64,000 nucleotides of DNA from JAGQKC01 sp965223675 (GTDB taxonomy: Bacteria; Nitrospirota; Nitrospiria; Nitrospirales; UBA8639), in assembly GCA_965223675.1 (NCBI GenBank), contig OZ245013.1, positions 2,232,001 to 2,296,000 of the forward strand, in the 5' to 3' direction. Shown piece by piece: positions 1-7,651 of the stretch. The notes under the pieces are model-generated. The model ran no database searches and had not been told where the DNA came from. It saw only the letters and a list, made by a program, of their open reading frames with translations. Numbering within the stretch: the stretch's first letter is position 1; each line of letters starts with the position of its first letter. A program made the position numbers and the translations under genes.

Positions 1-1
1 C

Positions 2-1090
2 ATCATCGATACGAGCAAGGGAGTCGACATCGAAAATTCAGACTCCAAGCAGCATGAATCGATATCTCCTTATTCTGCCTCACCACCACCCACAGAGGCC
101 ATAGAAACAAATCGAACAGACCACAAGTCAATCTTTGGCCCAGACTTGCAGGAACTCGAAACTGTTCGTGCTCTCAGAGATGAGGCCATTCACGTATTGG
201 ACAATTTTTTTGACCAGAGTGAATCCAATATCGACGCTCATCTGGCCCCTATCCGCAACGTTGTCAGCACAATTCTTGAAGGCCTTTTCAATCATCAGGT
301 TGCCATGATCTCGATCAGTCAAATGAGACGATTTGATACTCATCTTTCTACTCATGTCGTGGACACCTGCGTACTCTCATTGGCCATGGCGCATGAACAT
401 GGCGTGGACACGATGCAACTCAAGGCTCTTGGCCTCGCAGCCCTCCTCCATGACATTGGCCAACTTCGCCTCCCCCTCAACATTTTGCGTAAACGTCAGC
501 CATTCAGTCCGCACGACCACAAGCTCATGCAACTTCACCCAGAAATGAGTCGTTCAATTATCGCCGAGGCCTCTGATATTCCAGAAGAGACGAAAATTGT
601 CGTCGCGCAACATCATGAACGAGTGAATGGGACAGGCTATCCACATGGCCTCAAGGGATCAGAGATTTCATTGCTTAGCCAATTATTATCTATAGCCGAT
701 ACCTATGACGCGCAGATTAGTGGGCGATGTAGTTCTCCTCCCACTCCCCCCGCCCAGGCCCTGGGGGAGCTGTACAAATCCGGATCTGAGGGAGAATATG
801 ATCCTGTGTTGGTTCAACATCTTATTCACTTCCTTGGAGTGTATCCTATTGGTTCCCTTGTTGAACTCTCGACCGGAGAACGTGCTGTTGTCGTATGGGT
901 TCATGCGAATATCCGACTGAAACCCTGCATCAGACTCGTGGCAGATCCCCTTGGCAGACCGTATGTGGAGCAAGAGATTATTGATCTTGCGACACAAGAC
1001 CTCAAAGCTCATCCTCGTACCATTGTCCGTTCTTTAGATCCCAGGGATGAAAAAATCAATATTTCTAAATCTTTGGAGTCTCTCTGGTAA
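2..1090 (+). CDS. HD-GYP domain protein (5' end outside window)
   Basis: Probable cyclic-di-GMP phosphodiesterase of the HD-GYP family. The frame is open to the left edge of the window, so the gene starts upstream; the first internal start candidate is a TTG at 146. The first metal-binding His is in DTHLSTHVVD, followed by LLHDIGQLRLP, a later conserved His in LHPEMS, then HHERVNGTGYPHGL, which is the GYP signature, and SIADTYDA. The usual HDIGK reads HDIGQ here, so the Lys is replaced although the metal ligands remain. The C-terminal 100 residues look like a small beta-rich extension. It is the only plus-strand gene before the tad locus and is probably not co-transcribed with it. A weak hairpin follows the stop (1099-1116). 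Activity is inferred from the motifs only. Confidence 0.88.
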   Translation: MIDTSKGVDIENSDSKQHESISPYSASPPPTEAIETNRTDHKSIFGPDLQELETVRALRDEAIHVLDNFFDQSESNIDAHLAPIRNVVSTILEGLFNHQVAMISISQMRRFDTHLSTHVVDTCVLSLAMAHEHGVDTMQLKALGLAALLHDIGQLRLPLNILRKRQPFSPHDHKLMQLHPEMSRSIIAEASDIPEETKIVVAQHHERVNGTGYPHGLKGSEISLLSQLLSIADTYDAQISGRCSSPPTPPAQALGELYKSGSEGEYDPVLVQHLIHFLGVYPIGSLVELSTGERAVVVWVHANIRLKPCIRLVADPLGRPYVEQEIIDLATQDLKAHPRTIVRSLDPRDEKINISKSLESLW

Positions 1091-1251
1091 AGACCATGGT
1101 TTCTGTATTCAGAAACGATTAATGAGCTTCACCACGCATATCATCAACTACCCTATCTACATATTACGCCTTCTTTGCACTCAAGCTTGAGTGACTGAAT
1201 ACCTGACCTTAGAAAGTTGTTCCTCATTTTTGTTAATGACTGCTCATCGTC

Positions 1252-1287
1252 AAAAAAAAACCGTCTCAATCTTGAGGACTGAGACGG
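1252..1287 (-). terminator. Rho-independent terminator of flp1
   Basis: An 8-bp perfect stem (1261-1268 with 1280-1287) is followed on the minus strand by nine T residues. It lies about 80 bp after the flp1 stop. The stem core (CCGTCTCA / TGAGACGG) recurs in the hairpins at 2093, 2930 and 4987. Confidence 0.85.
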
Positions 1288-1366
1288 CTAATATGACACG
1301 ATATTCTATAAAGCGGCGATCTGACTTTTACCGTATTCTTGAAGTCTATTCAGAAGGACTTTTTTC

Positions 1367-1537
1367 TTAACTTGCAGCACTCATCGAAGTGGCAATCGAA
1401 TTAAACGTCGTGCTGATCACATTACCCAACGTTTGTACCGCCCCTATGATGACCGCGCTAATCAAAGCCGCCAATAACCCGTATTCCATCGCCGTGGCCC
1501 CGGTTTCGTCGTTGATGAATGTGTGAATGGTGTTCAT
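1367..1537 (-). CDS. flp: Flp-family type IVb pilin (flp1)
   Basis: Small major-pilin subunit of the tad pilus, 56 residues. The start was placed at the ATG before NTIHTF because a GAGGGA ribosome site lies just upstream; a longer in-frame reading exists but crosses that site. The sequence has a short leader, then the Flp cleavage signature G|ATAMEY with Glu at +5 and Tyr at +6, then one hydrophobic helix and the end SMSAAS. The predicted mature pilin has 43 residues. It differs from flp2/flp3 at only a few positions. It is monocistronic, with its own -24/-12 promoter (1611-1626), two upstream sites and its own terminator. The family is secure; which of the six Flp proteins is the main pilin cannot be told. 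Confidence 0.93.
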   Translation of the reverse strand: MNTIHTFINDETGATAMEYGLLAALISAVIIGAVQTLGNVISTTFNSIATSMSAAS

Positions 1538-1610
1538 AGTCTGTCCCTCTGTTGAAGTTTGTAATGTTTGCATCTTTTTTTTATTTCTTCATCGATATGA
1601 CTTTGAATAG

Positions 1611-1626
1611 AGCAAGCTCAATGCCA
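1611..1626 (-). promoter_or_regulatory. Sigma-54 (-24/-12) promoter of flp1
   Basis: Read on the minus strand the site is TGGCATTGAGCTTGCT. It matches TGGCAY-N5-TTGCW, with GG at -24 and GC at -12 in the required spacing. The predicted transcript starts near 1600, giving a leader of about 60 nt before flp1. Confidence 0.8.
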
Positions 1627-1733
1627 GCTTCTCTAAGTATTCAAACTTCTATCCATTCAATCCCGTTCGTCTTTTCTTCTGGTCGTCTTGTTCACTTGCC
1701 ACACATCATTTTCTGCGCTTTCGGCCACCTCCT

Positions 1734-1750
1734 GTAAAGACATATGACAG
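1734..1750 (-). promoter_or_regulatory. Proximal upstream site of flp1 promoter
   Basis: CTGTC-N6-CTTTAC on the minus strand, 108 bp upstream of the -24 box. Same motif and distance as the sites at 2559, 4616 and 7835. Candidate binding site for a sigma-54 enhancer-binding protein. Confidence 0.5.
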
Positions 1751-1939
1751 ATGAAATCATCAGCCACGATTAATTCAGTGAAACCTGCATGAAAACACGA
1801 GAGAAAACAGAATCATTCACCGACAACTGGCTTCCCTATGATGCGTATGACAGGACTCTCCAACACTTTGTGCCTCACCAACAGGCATGAACGAGGCACA
1901 ACTCTTATGAATCACTCACATCGACACCCTAACCATGCC

Positions 1940-1956
1940 GTTAACGCTTCCGACAG
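1940..1956 (-). promoter_or_regulatory. Distal upstream site of flp1 promoter
   Basis: CTGTC-N6-GTTAAC on the minus strand, 314 bp upstream of the -24 box and 206 bp from the proximal site. Counterparts are at 2766, 4823 and 8045. Confidence 0.5.
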
Positions 1957-2092
1957 CGCGCCACGTTTAACATGCAGCTCTCTGTTCTTTGCCGTCCCTG
2001 GTTCCACATGGCCTGGCCACGGAGATTCATCTGTTGTCTTTTGCGTTTTTACTCGGTCTGCCTGTTGAGTTGCGGTGGTCTCGGAAATAAAT

Positions 2093-2123
2093 AACCGCCT
2101 CAATCTCTACAATTGAGGCGGTT
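2093..2123 (-). terminator. Terminator hairpin of flp2
   Basis: A 12-bp perfect stem (2093-2104 with 2112-2123) with a 7-nt loop lies 81 bp after the flp2 stop. On the minus strand it is followed by TATTTATTT, a moderate T tract. It shares its stem core with the other hairpins of the locus. Confidence 0.7.
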
Positions 2124-2203
2124 AATCAAAGGAGTAATCTTCTTTATCTCGACCCGCAGTACCTTCTGAAGTCTGCCCCACGAATCCGGAAATATTCCCA
2201 CTC

Positions 2204-2374
2204 TTAGCTCGCGGCACTCATGGAAGCCGCAATCGAATTAAACGTCGTGCTGATCACCCCACCCAACGTTTGCACGGCCCCCATGATGACCGCACTGATT
2301 AAAGCCGCTAATAACCCGTACTCCATCGCCGTGGCTCCGGTTTCGTCGTTGATGAATGTGTGAATGGCGTTCAT
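2204..2374 (-). CDS. flp: Flp-family type IVb pilin (flp2)
   Basis: Major-pilin subunit of 56 residues, identical to flp3. The start is the ATG before NAIHTF, with GGGGGGA seven bases upstream. It has the leader NAIHTFINDETG, the cleavage signature G|ATAMEY and a single hydrophobic helix. It ends SMSAAS; the mature form has 43 residues. It lies alone inside repeat A copy 1 with its own promoter and a downstream hairpin, so it should be monocistronic, unlike its twin flp3, which reads on into tadE. Confidence 0.93.
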   Translation of the reverse strand: MNAIHTFINDETGATAMEYGLLAALISAVIMGAVQTLGGVISTTFNSIAASMSAAS

Positions 2375-2435
2375 AGTGTATCCCCCCGTGAATGTGTGTT
2401 GTTTGTGTTCCCCCGTGTTCATGAGTCTATACTAG

Positions 2436-2451
2436 AGCAAGCCCAATGCCA
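2436..2451 (-). promoter_or_regulatory. Sigma-54 (-24/-12) promoter of flp2
   Basis: TGGCATTGGGCTTGCT on the minus strand, a very good match to the sigma-54 consensus with correct GG/GC spacing. It lies 62 bp before the flp2 start codon. Confidence 0.82.
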
Positions 2452-2558
2452 GCTTCCCGGCCAGCTCACGCTCTTGGGGTTAGAGGGAGTTGCGTTCTCC
2501 TCCTGGCCATCCGGTTTCGTTACTGCTCAGGAGCTCTCTCCTTCTGCGACCGCTCACC

Positions 2559-2575
2559 GTTAACCCGCATGACAG
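2559..2575 (-). promoter_or_regulatory. Proximal upstream site of flp2 promoter
   Basis: CTGTC-N6-GTTAAC on the minus strand, 108 bp upstream of the -24 box. Confidence 0.5.
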
Positions 2576-2765
2576 GACACGGTCGTTGGCGACCAACACA
2601 TCCAGGCAATAGGTCGAAACGGGAAACAACTCCCCTCATTCGAAGAGATCTCCCAGAATGGAGGCTGTTAAGTCGCAGCGGATGCCCCGACACCATCAAC
2701 ACACCAACATGTCGGAACGGCTCCCAACTGACGCGAGCCGCCCTCATCCACGTCCTACGACGACT

Positions 2766-2782
2766 GTTAACTCTTCCGACAG
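2766..2782 (-). promoter_or_regulatory. Distal upstream site of flp2 promoter
   Basis: CTGTC-N6-GTTAAC on the minus strand, 315 bp upstream of the -24 box and 207 bp from the proximal site. It sits in the inverted repeat ACTGT-N11-ACAGT. Confidence 0.5.
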
Positions 2783-2929
2783 TGCACGCAACTCGATATG
2801 TTGTTCTTCGTTGTTCTTCGTTGTTCTCCGTCTGTGTGTCTACCGATCGAGTCTGTGTCGGCTCAGGGCTCAGAACCAAGCTCGTTCTCACAACGTCTTC
2901 TATACGACAGCAACTTGCCGCCAACAAAC

Positions 2930-2960
2930 AGCCGCCTCAATCTCTATGATTGAGACGGCT
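2930..2960 (-). terminator. Terminator-like hairpin after tadF copy 1
   Basis: A stem of 12 bp with one mismatch (2930-2941 with 2949-2960) lies about 80 bp after the tadF stop at 3041. Only a weak T-containing tail follows (GTTTGTTG). It is part of repeat A; its twin is at 4987-5017. Confidence 0.5.
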
Positions 2961-3040
2961 GGGGGGGATGGGCTCTTTTTAAGGAACCCGGACTCCGCGG
3001 GGGGGCGGAGAGCACACAACTCCCATTTAAACAGTAGTCG

Positions 3041-3655
3041 TTAAAAGATGGCAGTGGTCCCAATGAGCATGGAGTCATACACCACCACCGAATCCGTATC
3101 CGGCATGTCAAAGTTCAGAATGTGGCTATTCCCGAAAAAGGGATGCTTCAGCACGTCAGCCAACGGCGTCACCGGCACGTGCGCGTAATACACCTTCACG
3201 ATCGTAAACTGCGAGATCGCCGCCGTCCCATTCGTCTCATCAAACTCCAGGTAACTATACAGCTCATCCGTTAACCCACATTTCGGCAGTGTGGCCGGCG
3301 ACGCCACGCCTTCGCCCACTAACGCCCCACTCTCTTCCACGGTACAGGTGGGGTCTTCCTCAGCACTCGTCGCCGCATTCGCTTTCGCGATATAGATCTT
3401 GTAGTGCTCCGGGGTCCCTTGAAAATCCAGCGGGGTACTGGAGGCCGCCAGTAAATCTAAGAGATCTTGGCCTGTCTTCAAATCCCGAGAGGCGAGATTC
3501 CCGCCTTCTCGGCCCACATTCGTCACCACCGCTTGCGCTTCAATCAAGGACCCAAATTCCACAATCCCCAAGGCCAACACGATGAAAATGATCGCAATAA
3601 ACGAAAACTCCACCGTCGCCATCCCTTTTTGTGAATGTAGTCTGTGTCGTAACAT
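3041..3655 (-). CDS. TadF/TadE-like minor pseudopilin (copy 1)
   Basis: 204-residue minor pilin-like protein of the tad system, identical to the product of 6490-7104. The start is the ATG before LRHRLHSQKG; the longer open frame upstream is the shadow of tadE. The leader ends in QKG followed by MATVEF (Glu at +5), which fits cleavage by a tad prepilin peptidase, then one transmembrane helix (IAIIFIVLALGIVEFG). The rest is a periplasmic domain with Cys residues near CTVEES and PKCG. It lies 28 bp after tadE and ends the flp3-tadE-tadF unit. Minor pilins of this type are needed for pilus assembly; TadE and TadF cannot be told apart with certainty. Confidence 0.85.
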   Translation of the reverse strand: MLRHRLHSQKGMATVEFSFIAIIFIVLALGIVEFGSLIEAQAVVTNVGREGGNLASRDLKTGQDLLDLLAASSTPLDFQGTPEHYKIYIAKANAATSAEEDPTCTVEESGALVGEGVASPATLPKCGLTDELYSYLEFDETNGTAAISQFTIVKVYYAHVPVTPLADVLKHPFFGNSHILNFDMPDTDSVVVYDSMLIGTTAIF

Positions 3656-3683
3656 AGTCGTCAATGCCCCCCGTGTCTGAAAA

Positions 3684-4202
3684 TTATGATTCAAAGAGTT
3701 CGTTGCGATAGGTGCCTTCGGCTTCCATCGTGATCTTGTGATCATCGCTAAAAAACCCACCCAGCAAGGGAGTGAAAAACTCGTGGTCGTGTTGTACCCG
3801 CACCCGCATATAATCGGCGGGGTTGCCAGCAGAAGCCACCATGGCCTCCCACCCATCGGGATCCTCATAATTACTCCCCACTTGGAAAATCCAGATTTTA
3901 TTGGGATCAAGCTCCATCGCCCACTTCGCGTTTTCTTGAATGGTGTGTTTAATCGACTCTTCCCGAGACATGGGGTCCCCATTTTCATCATTGATGACGC
4001 CACCGACTAAGGCTAAGCGCATCCCTTCGCGCGTGGCATACTGCAAGGTATGTTGATGGAAAAAATAGACACCAAACTCCACGATACCGACAAATAAGAG
4101 CAGAAACGGTAAAAGTAAGGCCGCCATTTCAATCAACGTACTGCCCCGTTCATTCCTCGTACGGGTCTCTCGTTTCGTTGTAGCATTCAATAAATGTTTC
4201 AT
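3684..4202 (-). CDS. tadE: TadE-like minor pseudopilin (copy 1)
   Basis: 172-residue TadE-family protein, identical to 7133-7651. The start is the ATG before KHLLNATTKRE, preceded by GGGGGGGAG; the longer frame runs back into flp3. A 20-residue basic leader ends in NERG, then STLIEM with Glu at +5, and one transmembrane helix (ALLLPFLLLFVGIVEFG). The remainder is a periplasmic domain containing TREGMRLALVGG. In this copy the gene follows flp3 by 58 bp and has no promoter of its own, so it should be expressed from the flp3 promoter. In the second copy it has its own promoter. Confidence 0.87.
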   Translation of the reverse strand: MKHLLNATTKRETRTRNERGSTLIEMAALLLPFLLLFVGIVEFGVYFFHQHTLQYATREGMRLALVGGVINDENGDPMSREESIKHTIQENAKWAMELDPNKIWIFQVGSNYEDPDGWEAMVASAGNPADYMRVRVQHDHEFFTPLLGGFFSDDHKITMEAEGTYRNELFES

Positions 4203-4260
4203 AACTCCCCCCCAGTAGCTACAGAACAAAGACTCTCGGTAACGGTAAATATTCCCACTC

Positions 4261-4431
4261 TTAGCTCGCGGCACTCATGGAAGCCGCAATCGAATTAAAC
4301 GTCGTGCTGATCACCCCACCCAACGTTTGCACGGCCCCCATGATGACCGCACTGATTAAAGCCGCTAATAACCCGTACTCCATCGCCGTGGCTCCGGTTT
4401 CGTCGTTGATGAATGTGTGAATGGCGTTCAT
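4261..4431 (-). CDS. flp: Flp-family type IVb pilin (flp3)
   Basis: 56-residue pilin, identical to flp2 (G|ATAMEY cleavage signature, one hydrophobic helix, end SMSAAS). The ribosome site GGGGGGA and start choice are as for flp2. Here the unit sits directly upstream of tadE copy 1 with no terminator between, giving a predicted flp3-tadE-tadF transcript. Confidence 0.93.
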   Translation of the reverse strand: MNAIHTFINDETGATAMEYGLLAALISAVIMGAVQTLGGVISTTFNSIAASMSAAS

Positions 4432-4492
4432 AGTGTATCCCCCCGTGAATGTGTGTTGTTTGTGTTCCCCCGTGTTCATGAGTCTATACTAG

Positions 4493-4508
4493 AGCAAGCC
4501 CAATGCCA
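4493..4508 (-). promoter_or_regulatory. Sigma-54 (-24/-12) promoter of flp3-tadE-tadF
   Basis: Same sequence as the flp2 promoter (TGGCATTGGGCTTGCT on the minus strand), 62 bp before flp3. Confidence 0.82.
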
Positions 4509-4615
4509 GCTTCCCGGCCAGCTCACGCTCTTGGGGTTAGAGGGAGTTGCGTTCTCCTCCTGGCCATCCGGTTTCGTTACTGCTCAGGAGCTCTCTCCTT
4601 CTGCGACCGCTCACC

Positions 4616-4632
4616 GTTAACCCGCATGACAG
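4616..4632 (-). promoter_or_regulatory. Proximal upstream site of flp3 promoter
   Basis: CTGTC-N6-GTTAAC on the minus strand, 108 bp above the -24 box; the duplicate of the site at 2559. Confidence 0.5.
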
Positions 4633-4822
4633 GACACGGTCGTTGGCGACCAACACATCCAGGCAATAGGTCGAAACGGGAAACAACTCCCCTCATTCGA
4701 AGAGATCTCCCAGAATGGAGGCTGTTAAGTCGCAGCGGATGCCCCGACACCATCAACACACCAACATGTCGGAACGGCTCCCAACTGACGCGAGCCGCCC
4801 TCATCCACGTCCTACGACGACT

Positions 4823-4839
4823 GTTAACTCTTCCGACAG
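4823..4839 (-). promoter_or_regulatory. Distal upstream site of flp3 promoter
   Basis: CTGTC-N6-GTTAAC on the minus strand, 315 bp above the -24 box; the duplicate of the site at 2766. Confidence 0.5.
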
Positions 4840-4986
4840 TGCACGCAACTCGATATGTTGTTCTTCGTTGTTCTTCGTTGTTCTCCGTCTGTGTGTCTAC
4901 CGATCGAGTCTGTGTCGGCTCAGGGCTCAGAACCAAGCTCGTTCTCACAACGTCTTCTATACGACAGCAACTTGCCGCCAACAAAC

Positions 4987-5017
4987 AGCCGCCTCAATCT
5001 CTATGATTGAGACGGCT
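4987..5017 (-). terminator. Terminator-like hairpin after the VWA gene
   Basis: Same hairpin as 2930-2960, 30 bp after the stop of the VWA gene at 5047. The closeness to that stop makes this its most natural position. The T tract is weak. Confidence 0.55.
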
Positions 5018-5046
5018 GGGGGGGATGGGCTTTATAAAATGAAGAT

Positions 5047-6420
5047 TTATTTAATAAGCCGTAATTTCAGATCATTGGCAATTTGTTGGAACAGATTAGT
5101 CAGCTCACTGGAAGATGGAGTATGGTATTGAAACTCCGGACCACTCGAGATCTGCGCAAGGAAACCCTGATCCACCGACCCAAGGCCAATCGTATAAATT
5201 TTGACCCCCTTTGCCTTGATTGCCTGCGCACGGTCGATGGCTATGGACTTTGCAGTCTGATTGACATAGTCCCCTAATTCGTTTCGATCTATACCACATG
5301 CCTGAGGATCAACATCTTCAAGCGGCTCATAGGTATGAATCCCATAGGCAGAATCAGCAAGAATCTGCCACTTCGTGGAATGGTGGGTACTCCCACAATT
5401 TGAGGTATCCAATGGCTTGCCGTCACCAGTCTCAAACGAGCTGGGCTCAGCCCCTACCACACTGCCTAGCACAGCATGGTATTTATCAGGATCATACAAC
5501 TTGGCATTCGCATCGTCATCTTGACTGACCACGGCATCATATGTATTACCGTTGATTACAAAATCTCCTCGAAAGGCCGTCGGATTTCCATCGGAGAAGA
5601 AAATCAAATATTGATCAACCCATTGGTCACCTGGCACTCCTTCTTGATCGGTAAACCCTGGCTCGGTATCCGCGCGATGAAGTGCATCATCAACATTGGT
5701 CCATCCACTGGCCGAGAGACTATTAATAGCGGTAACCATTGGAGTATAGAAGTCATGATCTAAGGCATAGTCCACCTTGACTCCGGATGCGAAGGTCACC
5801 AGGCCAAATTTGTTATGATCATCCGTATTCTCGAAGTTATCCAGGAACCCAACAGCCGCTGTTTTTAAATCCTCAATCGGTGTTCCTGACATTGAACCTG
5901 ACCGGTCAAGCACCAGAATCACTTCTGATTTACGTAACTGCGCGGCACCTAGACTTCCTACCTTCGTCTTTTCAAAGTTTCCCGAAGGGGTCGAGGATGA
6001 ATCTAACACTTTGCCTACTGTGTTTAAGACATTAGCACTCCCAGTCATATACACTTTGCCGGGGTCTTCAAATGTCACACTAAAGGTCGGCATACCCTCA
6101 GTCCCCATGAAACCTGGAGAATAGTTAGCCGTCGCCATTTGTTGAACGAACGTTTCCGAATCAACATACGGATTTGAATAGTTTTTGGCCCCTGCAATCG
6201 CCGTTGCATCAACAGCCTTCGATAACTCTGCTCTCACGATATACCAACGCCCAACCTCGACACCAATCGCGACCATTCCTAAACTTACAAGCATCAGAAT
6301 GGCGGCTATGACCATAAAAGACCCACGTTGATTTCCCAAGACACCAGGCTTTCTTCCTTGGACCTGCTTATGAAATTGTTCAGTGCTATCAGAACTGTTT
6401 TCTGTCATGTTCTTTTTCAT
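5047..6420 (-). CDS. TadG-like pilus protein with von Willebrand A domain (1)
   Basis: 457-residue TadG-like protein. Residues 30-60 form the pseudopilin-type segment (NQRGSF, then a hydrophobic helix, GVEVGRWY). A VWA domain follows with a complete MIDAS: DRSGS at residues 172-176, the Thr in GLVTF and the Asp in FFSDGNPT. The last residues are LKLRLIK, an ending shared with the other two VWA proteins of the locus. It follows tadF copy 2 by 69 bp and is probably the last gene of the tadE-tadF-VWA unit driven by the promoter at 7714. VWA/TadG proteins are thought to act at the cell surface or envelope in tad pilus function and adhesion; the exact role here is not known. Confidence 0.88.
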   Translation of the reverse strand: MKKNMTENSSDSTEQFHKQVQGRKPGVLGNQRGSFMVIAAILMLVSLGMVAIGVEVGRWYIVRAELSKAVDATAIAGAKNYSNPYVDSETFVQQMATANYSPGFMGTEGMPTFSVTFEDPGKVYMTGSANVLNTVGKVLDSSSTPSGNFEKTKVGSLGAAQLRKSEVILVLDRSGSMSGTPIEDLKTAAVGFLDNFENTDDHNKFGLVTFASGVKVDYALDHDFYTPMVTAINSLSASGWTNVDDALHRADTEPGFTDQEGVPGDQWVDQYLIFFSDGNPTAFRGDFVINGNTYDAVVSQDDDANAKLYDPDKYHAVLGSVVGAEPSSFETGDGKPLDTSNCGSTHHSTKWQILADSAYGIHTYEPLEDVDPQACGIDRNELGDYVNQTAKSIAIDRAQAIKAKGVKIYTIGLGSVDQGFLAQISSGPEFQYHTPSSSELTNLFQQIANDLKLRLIK

Positions 6421-6489
6421 GGTAAAACCTCATATTCAAGAGATAGAAGCCAATAATCAGTATGAAGACATATTTCCAACGTGTACCGG

Positions 6490-7104
6490 TTAAAAGATGG
6501 CAGTGGTCCCAATGAGCATGGAGTCATACACCACCACCGAATCCGTATCCGGCATGTCAAAGTTCAGAATGTGGCTATTCCCGAAAAAGGGATGCTTCAG
6601 CACGTCAGCCAACGGCGTCACCGGCACGTGCGCGTAATACACCTTCACGATCGTAAACTGCGAGATCGCCGCCGTCCCATTCGTCTCATCAAACTCCAGG
6701 TAACTATACAGCTCATCCGTTAACCCACATTTCGGCAGTGTGGCCGGCGACGCCACGCCTTCGCCCACTAACGCCCCACTCTCTTCCACGGTACAGGTGG
6801 GGTCTTCCTCAGCACTCGTCGCCGCATTCGCTTTCGCGATATAGATCTTGTAGTGCTCCGGGGTCCCTTGAAAATCCAGCGGGGTACTGGAGGCCGCCAG
6901 TAAATCTAAGAGATCTTGGCCTGTCTTCAAATCCCGAGAGGCGAGATTCCCGCCTTCTCGGCCCACATTCGTCACCACCGCTTGCGCTTCAATCAAGGAC
7001 CCAAATTCCACAATCCCCAAGGCCAACACGATGAAAATGATCGCAATAAACGAAAACTCCACCGTCGCCATCCCTTTTTGTGAATGTAGTCTGTGTCGTA
7101 ACAT
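6490..7104 (-). CDS. TadF/TadE-like minor pseudopilin (copy 2)
   Basis: 204 residues, identical to the product of 3041-3655: leader ending QKG, MATVEF with Glu at +5, one transmembrane helix and a periplasmic domain. It sits between tadE copy 2 (28 bp upstream) and the VWA gene (69 bp downstream). This is the usual tadE-tadF-tadG order and is likely the ancestral arrangement. Confidence 0.85.
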   Translation of the reverse strand: MLRHRLHSQKGMATVEFSFIAIIFIVLALGIVEFGSLIEAQAVVTNVGREGGNLASRDLKTGQDLLDLLAASSTPLDFQGTPEHYKIYIAKANAATSAEEDPTCTVEESGALVGEGVASPATLPKCGLTDELYSYLEFDETNGTAAISQFTIVKVYYAHVPVTPLADVLKHPFFGNSHILNFDMPDTDSVVVYDSMLIGTTAIF

Positions 7105-7132
7105 AGTCGTCAATGCCCCCCGTGTCTGAAAA

Positions 7133-7651
7133 TTATGATTCAAAGAGTTCGTTGCGATAGGTGCCTTCGGCTTCCATCGTGATCTTGTGATCATCGCTAA
7201 AAAACCCACCCAGCAAGGGAGTGAAAAACTCGTGGTCGTGTTGTACCCGCACCCGCATATAATCGGCGGGGTTGCCAGCAGAAGCCACCATGGCCTCCCA
7301 CCCATCGGGATCCTCATAATTACTCCCCACTTGGAAAATCCAGATTTTATTGGGATCAAGCTCCATCGCCCACTTCGCGTTTTCTTGAATGGTGTGTTTA
7401 ATCGACTCTTCCCGAGACATGGGGTCCCCATTTTCATCATTGATGACGCCACCGACTAAGGCTAAGCGCATCCCTTCGCGCGTGGCATACTGCAAGGTAT
7501 GTTGATGGAAAAAATAGACACCAAACTCCACGATACCGACAAATAAGAGCAGAAACGGTAAAAGTAAGGCCGCCATTTCAATCAACGTACTGCCCCGTTC
7601 ATTCCTCGTACGGGTCTCTCGTTTCGTTGTAGCATTCAATAAATGTTTCAT
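7133..7651 (-). CDS. tadE: TadE-like minor pseudopilin (copy 2)
   Basis: 172 residues, identical to 3684-4202. The start is the ATG after GGGGGGAG. It has a basic leader ending NERG, STLIEM, one transmembrane helix and a TREGMRLALVGG periplasmic part. It is the first gene of its unit, 63 bp downstream of a -24/-12 promoter with two upstream sites. Confidence 0.87.
   Translation of the reverse strand: MKHLLNATTKRETRTRNERGSTLIEMAALLLPFLLLFVGIVEFGVYFFHQHTLQYATREGMRLALVGGVINDENGDPMSREESIKHTIQENAKWAMELDPNKIWIFQVGSNYEDPDGWEAMVASAGNPADYMRVRVQHDHEFFTPLLGGFFSDDHKITMEAEGTYRNELFES

Larger units (their letters stand above)
2190..2974. repeat. Direct repeat A, copy 1 (flp unit, 785 bp)
   Basis: This stretch appears base-for-base identical to 4247-5031 (offset 2057). 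It carries the complete flp gene, the sigma-54 promoter, both upstream sites and the hairpin of the preceding unit. The identity includes non-coding sequence, which points to a very recent duplication or gene conversion. Confidence 0.95.
3040..4212. repeat. Direct repeat B, copy 1 (tadE-tadF, 1173 bp)
   Basis: This stretch appears identical to 6489-7661 (offset 3449). It starts at the tadF stop codon and ends in the G-run that forms the tadE ribosome site, so it carries the two complete genes without a promoter. At the right edge the copies part after six C residues (seven in this copy). Confidence 0.95.
4247..5031. repeat. Direct repeat A, copy 2 (flp unit, 785 bp)
   Basis: Second copy of repeat A. 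Its right end lies 15 bp from the stop of the VWA gene at 5047. That position suggests the hairpin in the repeat began as the terminator of that gene. Confidence 0.95.

Noticed and set aside
1837..1853. A third CTGTC-like site upstream of flp1
   Set aside because: It has CTGTC but the second half reads ATCATA, not STTWWC, and its distance has no counterpart in the other units.
2446..3044. Several 128-167 codon frames in repeat A, also in its second copy
   Set aside because: They lie in the flp control region on both strands, look compositional, and are duplicated only because the DNA is.
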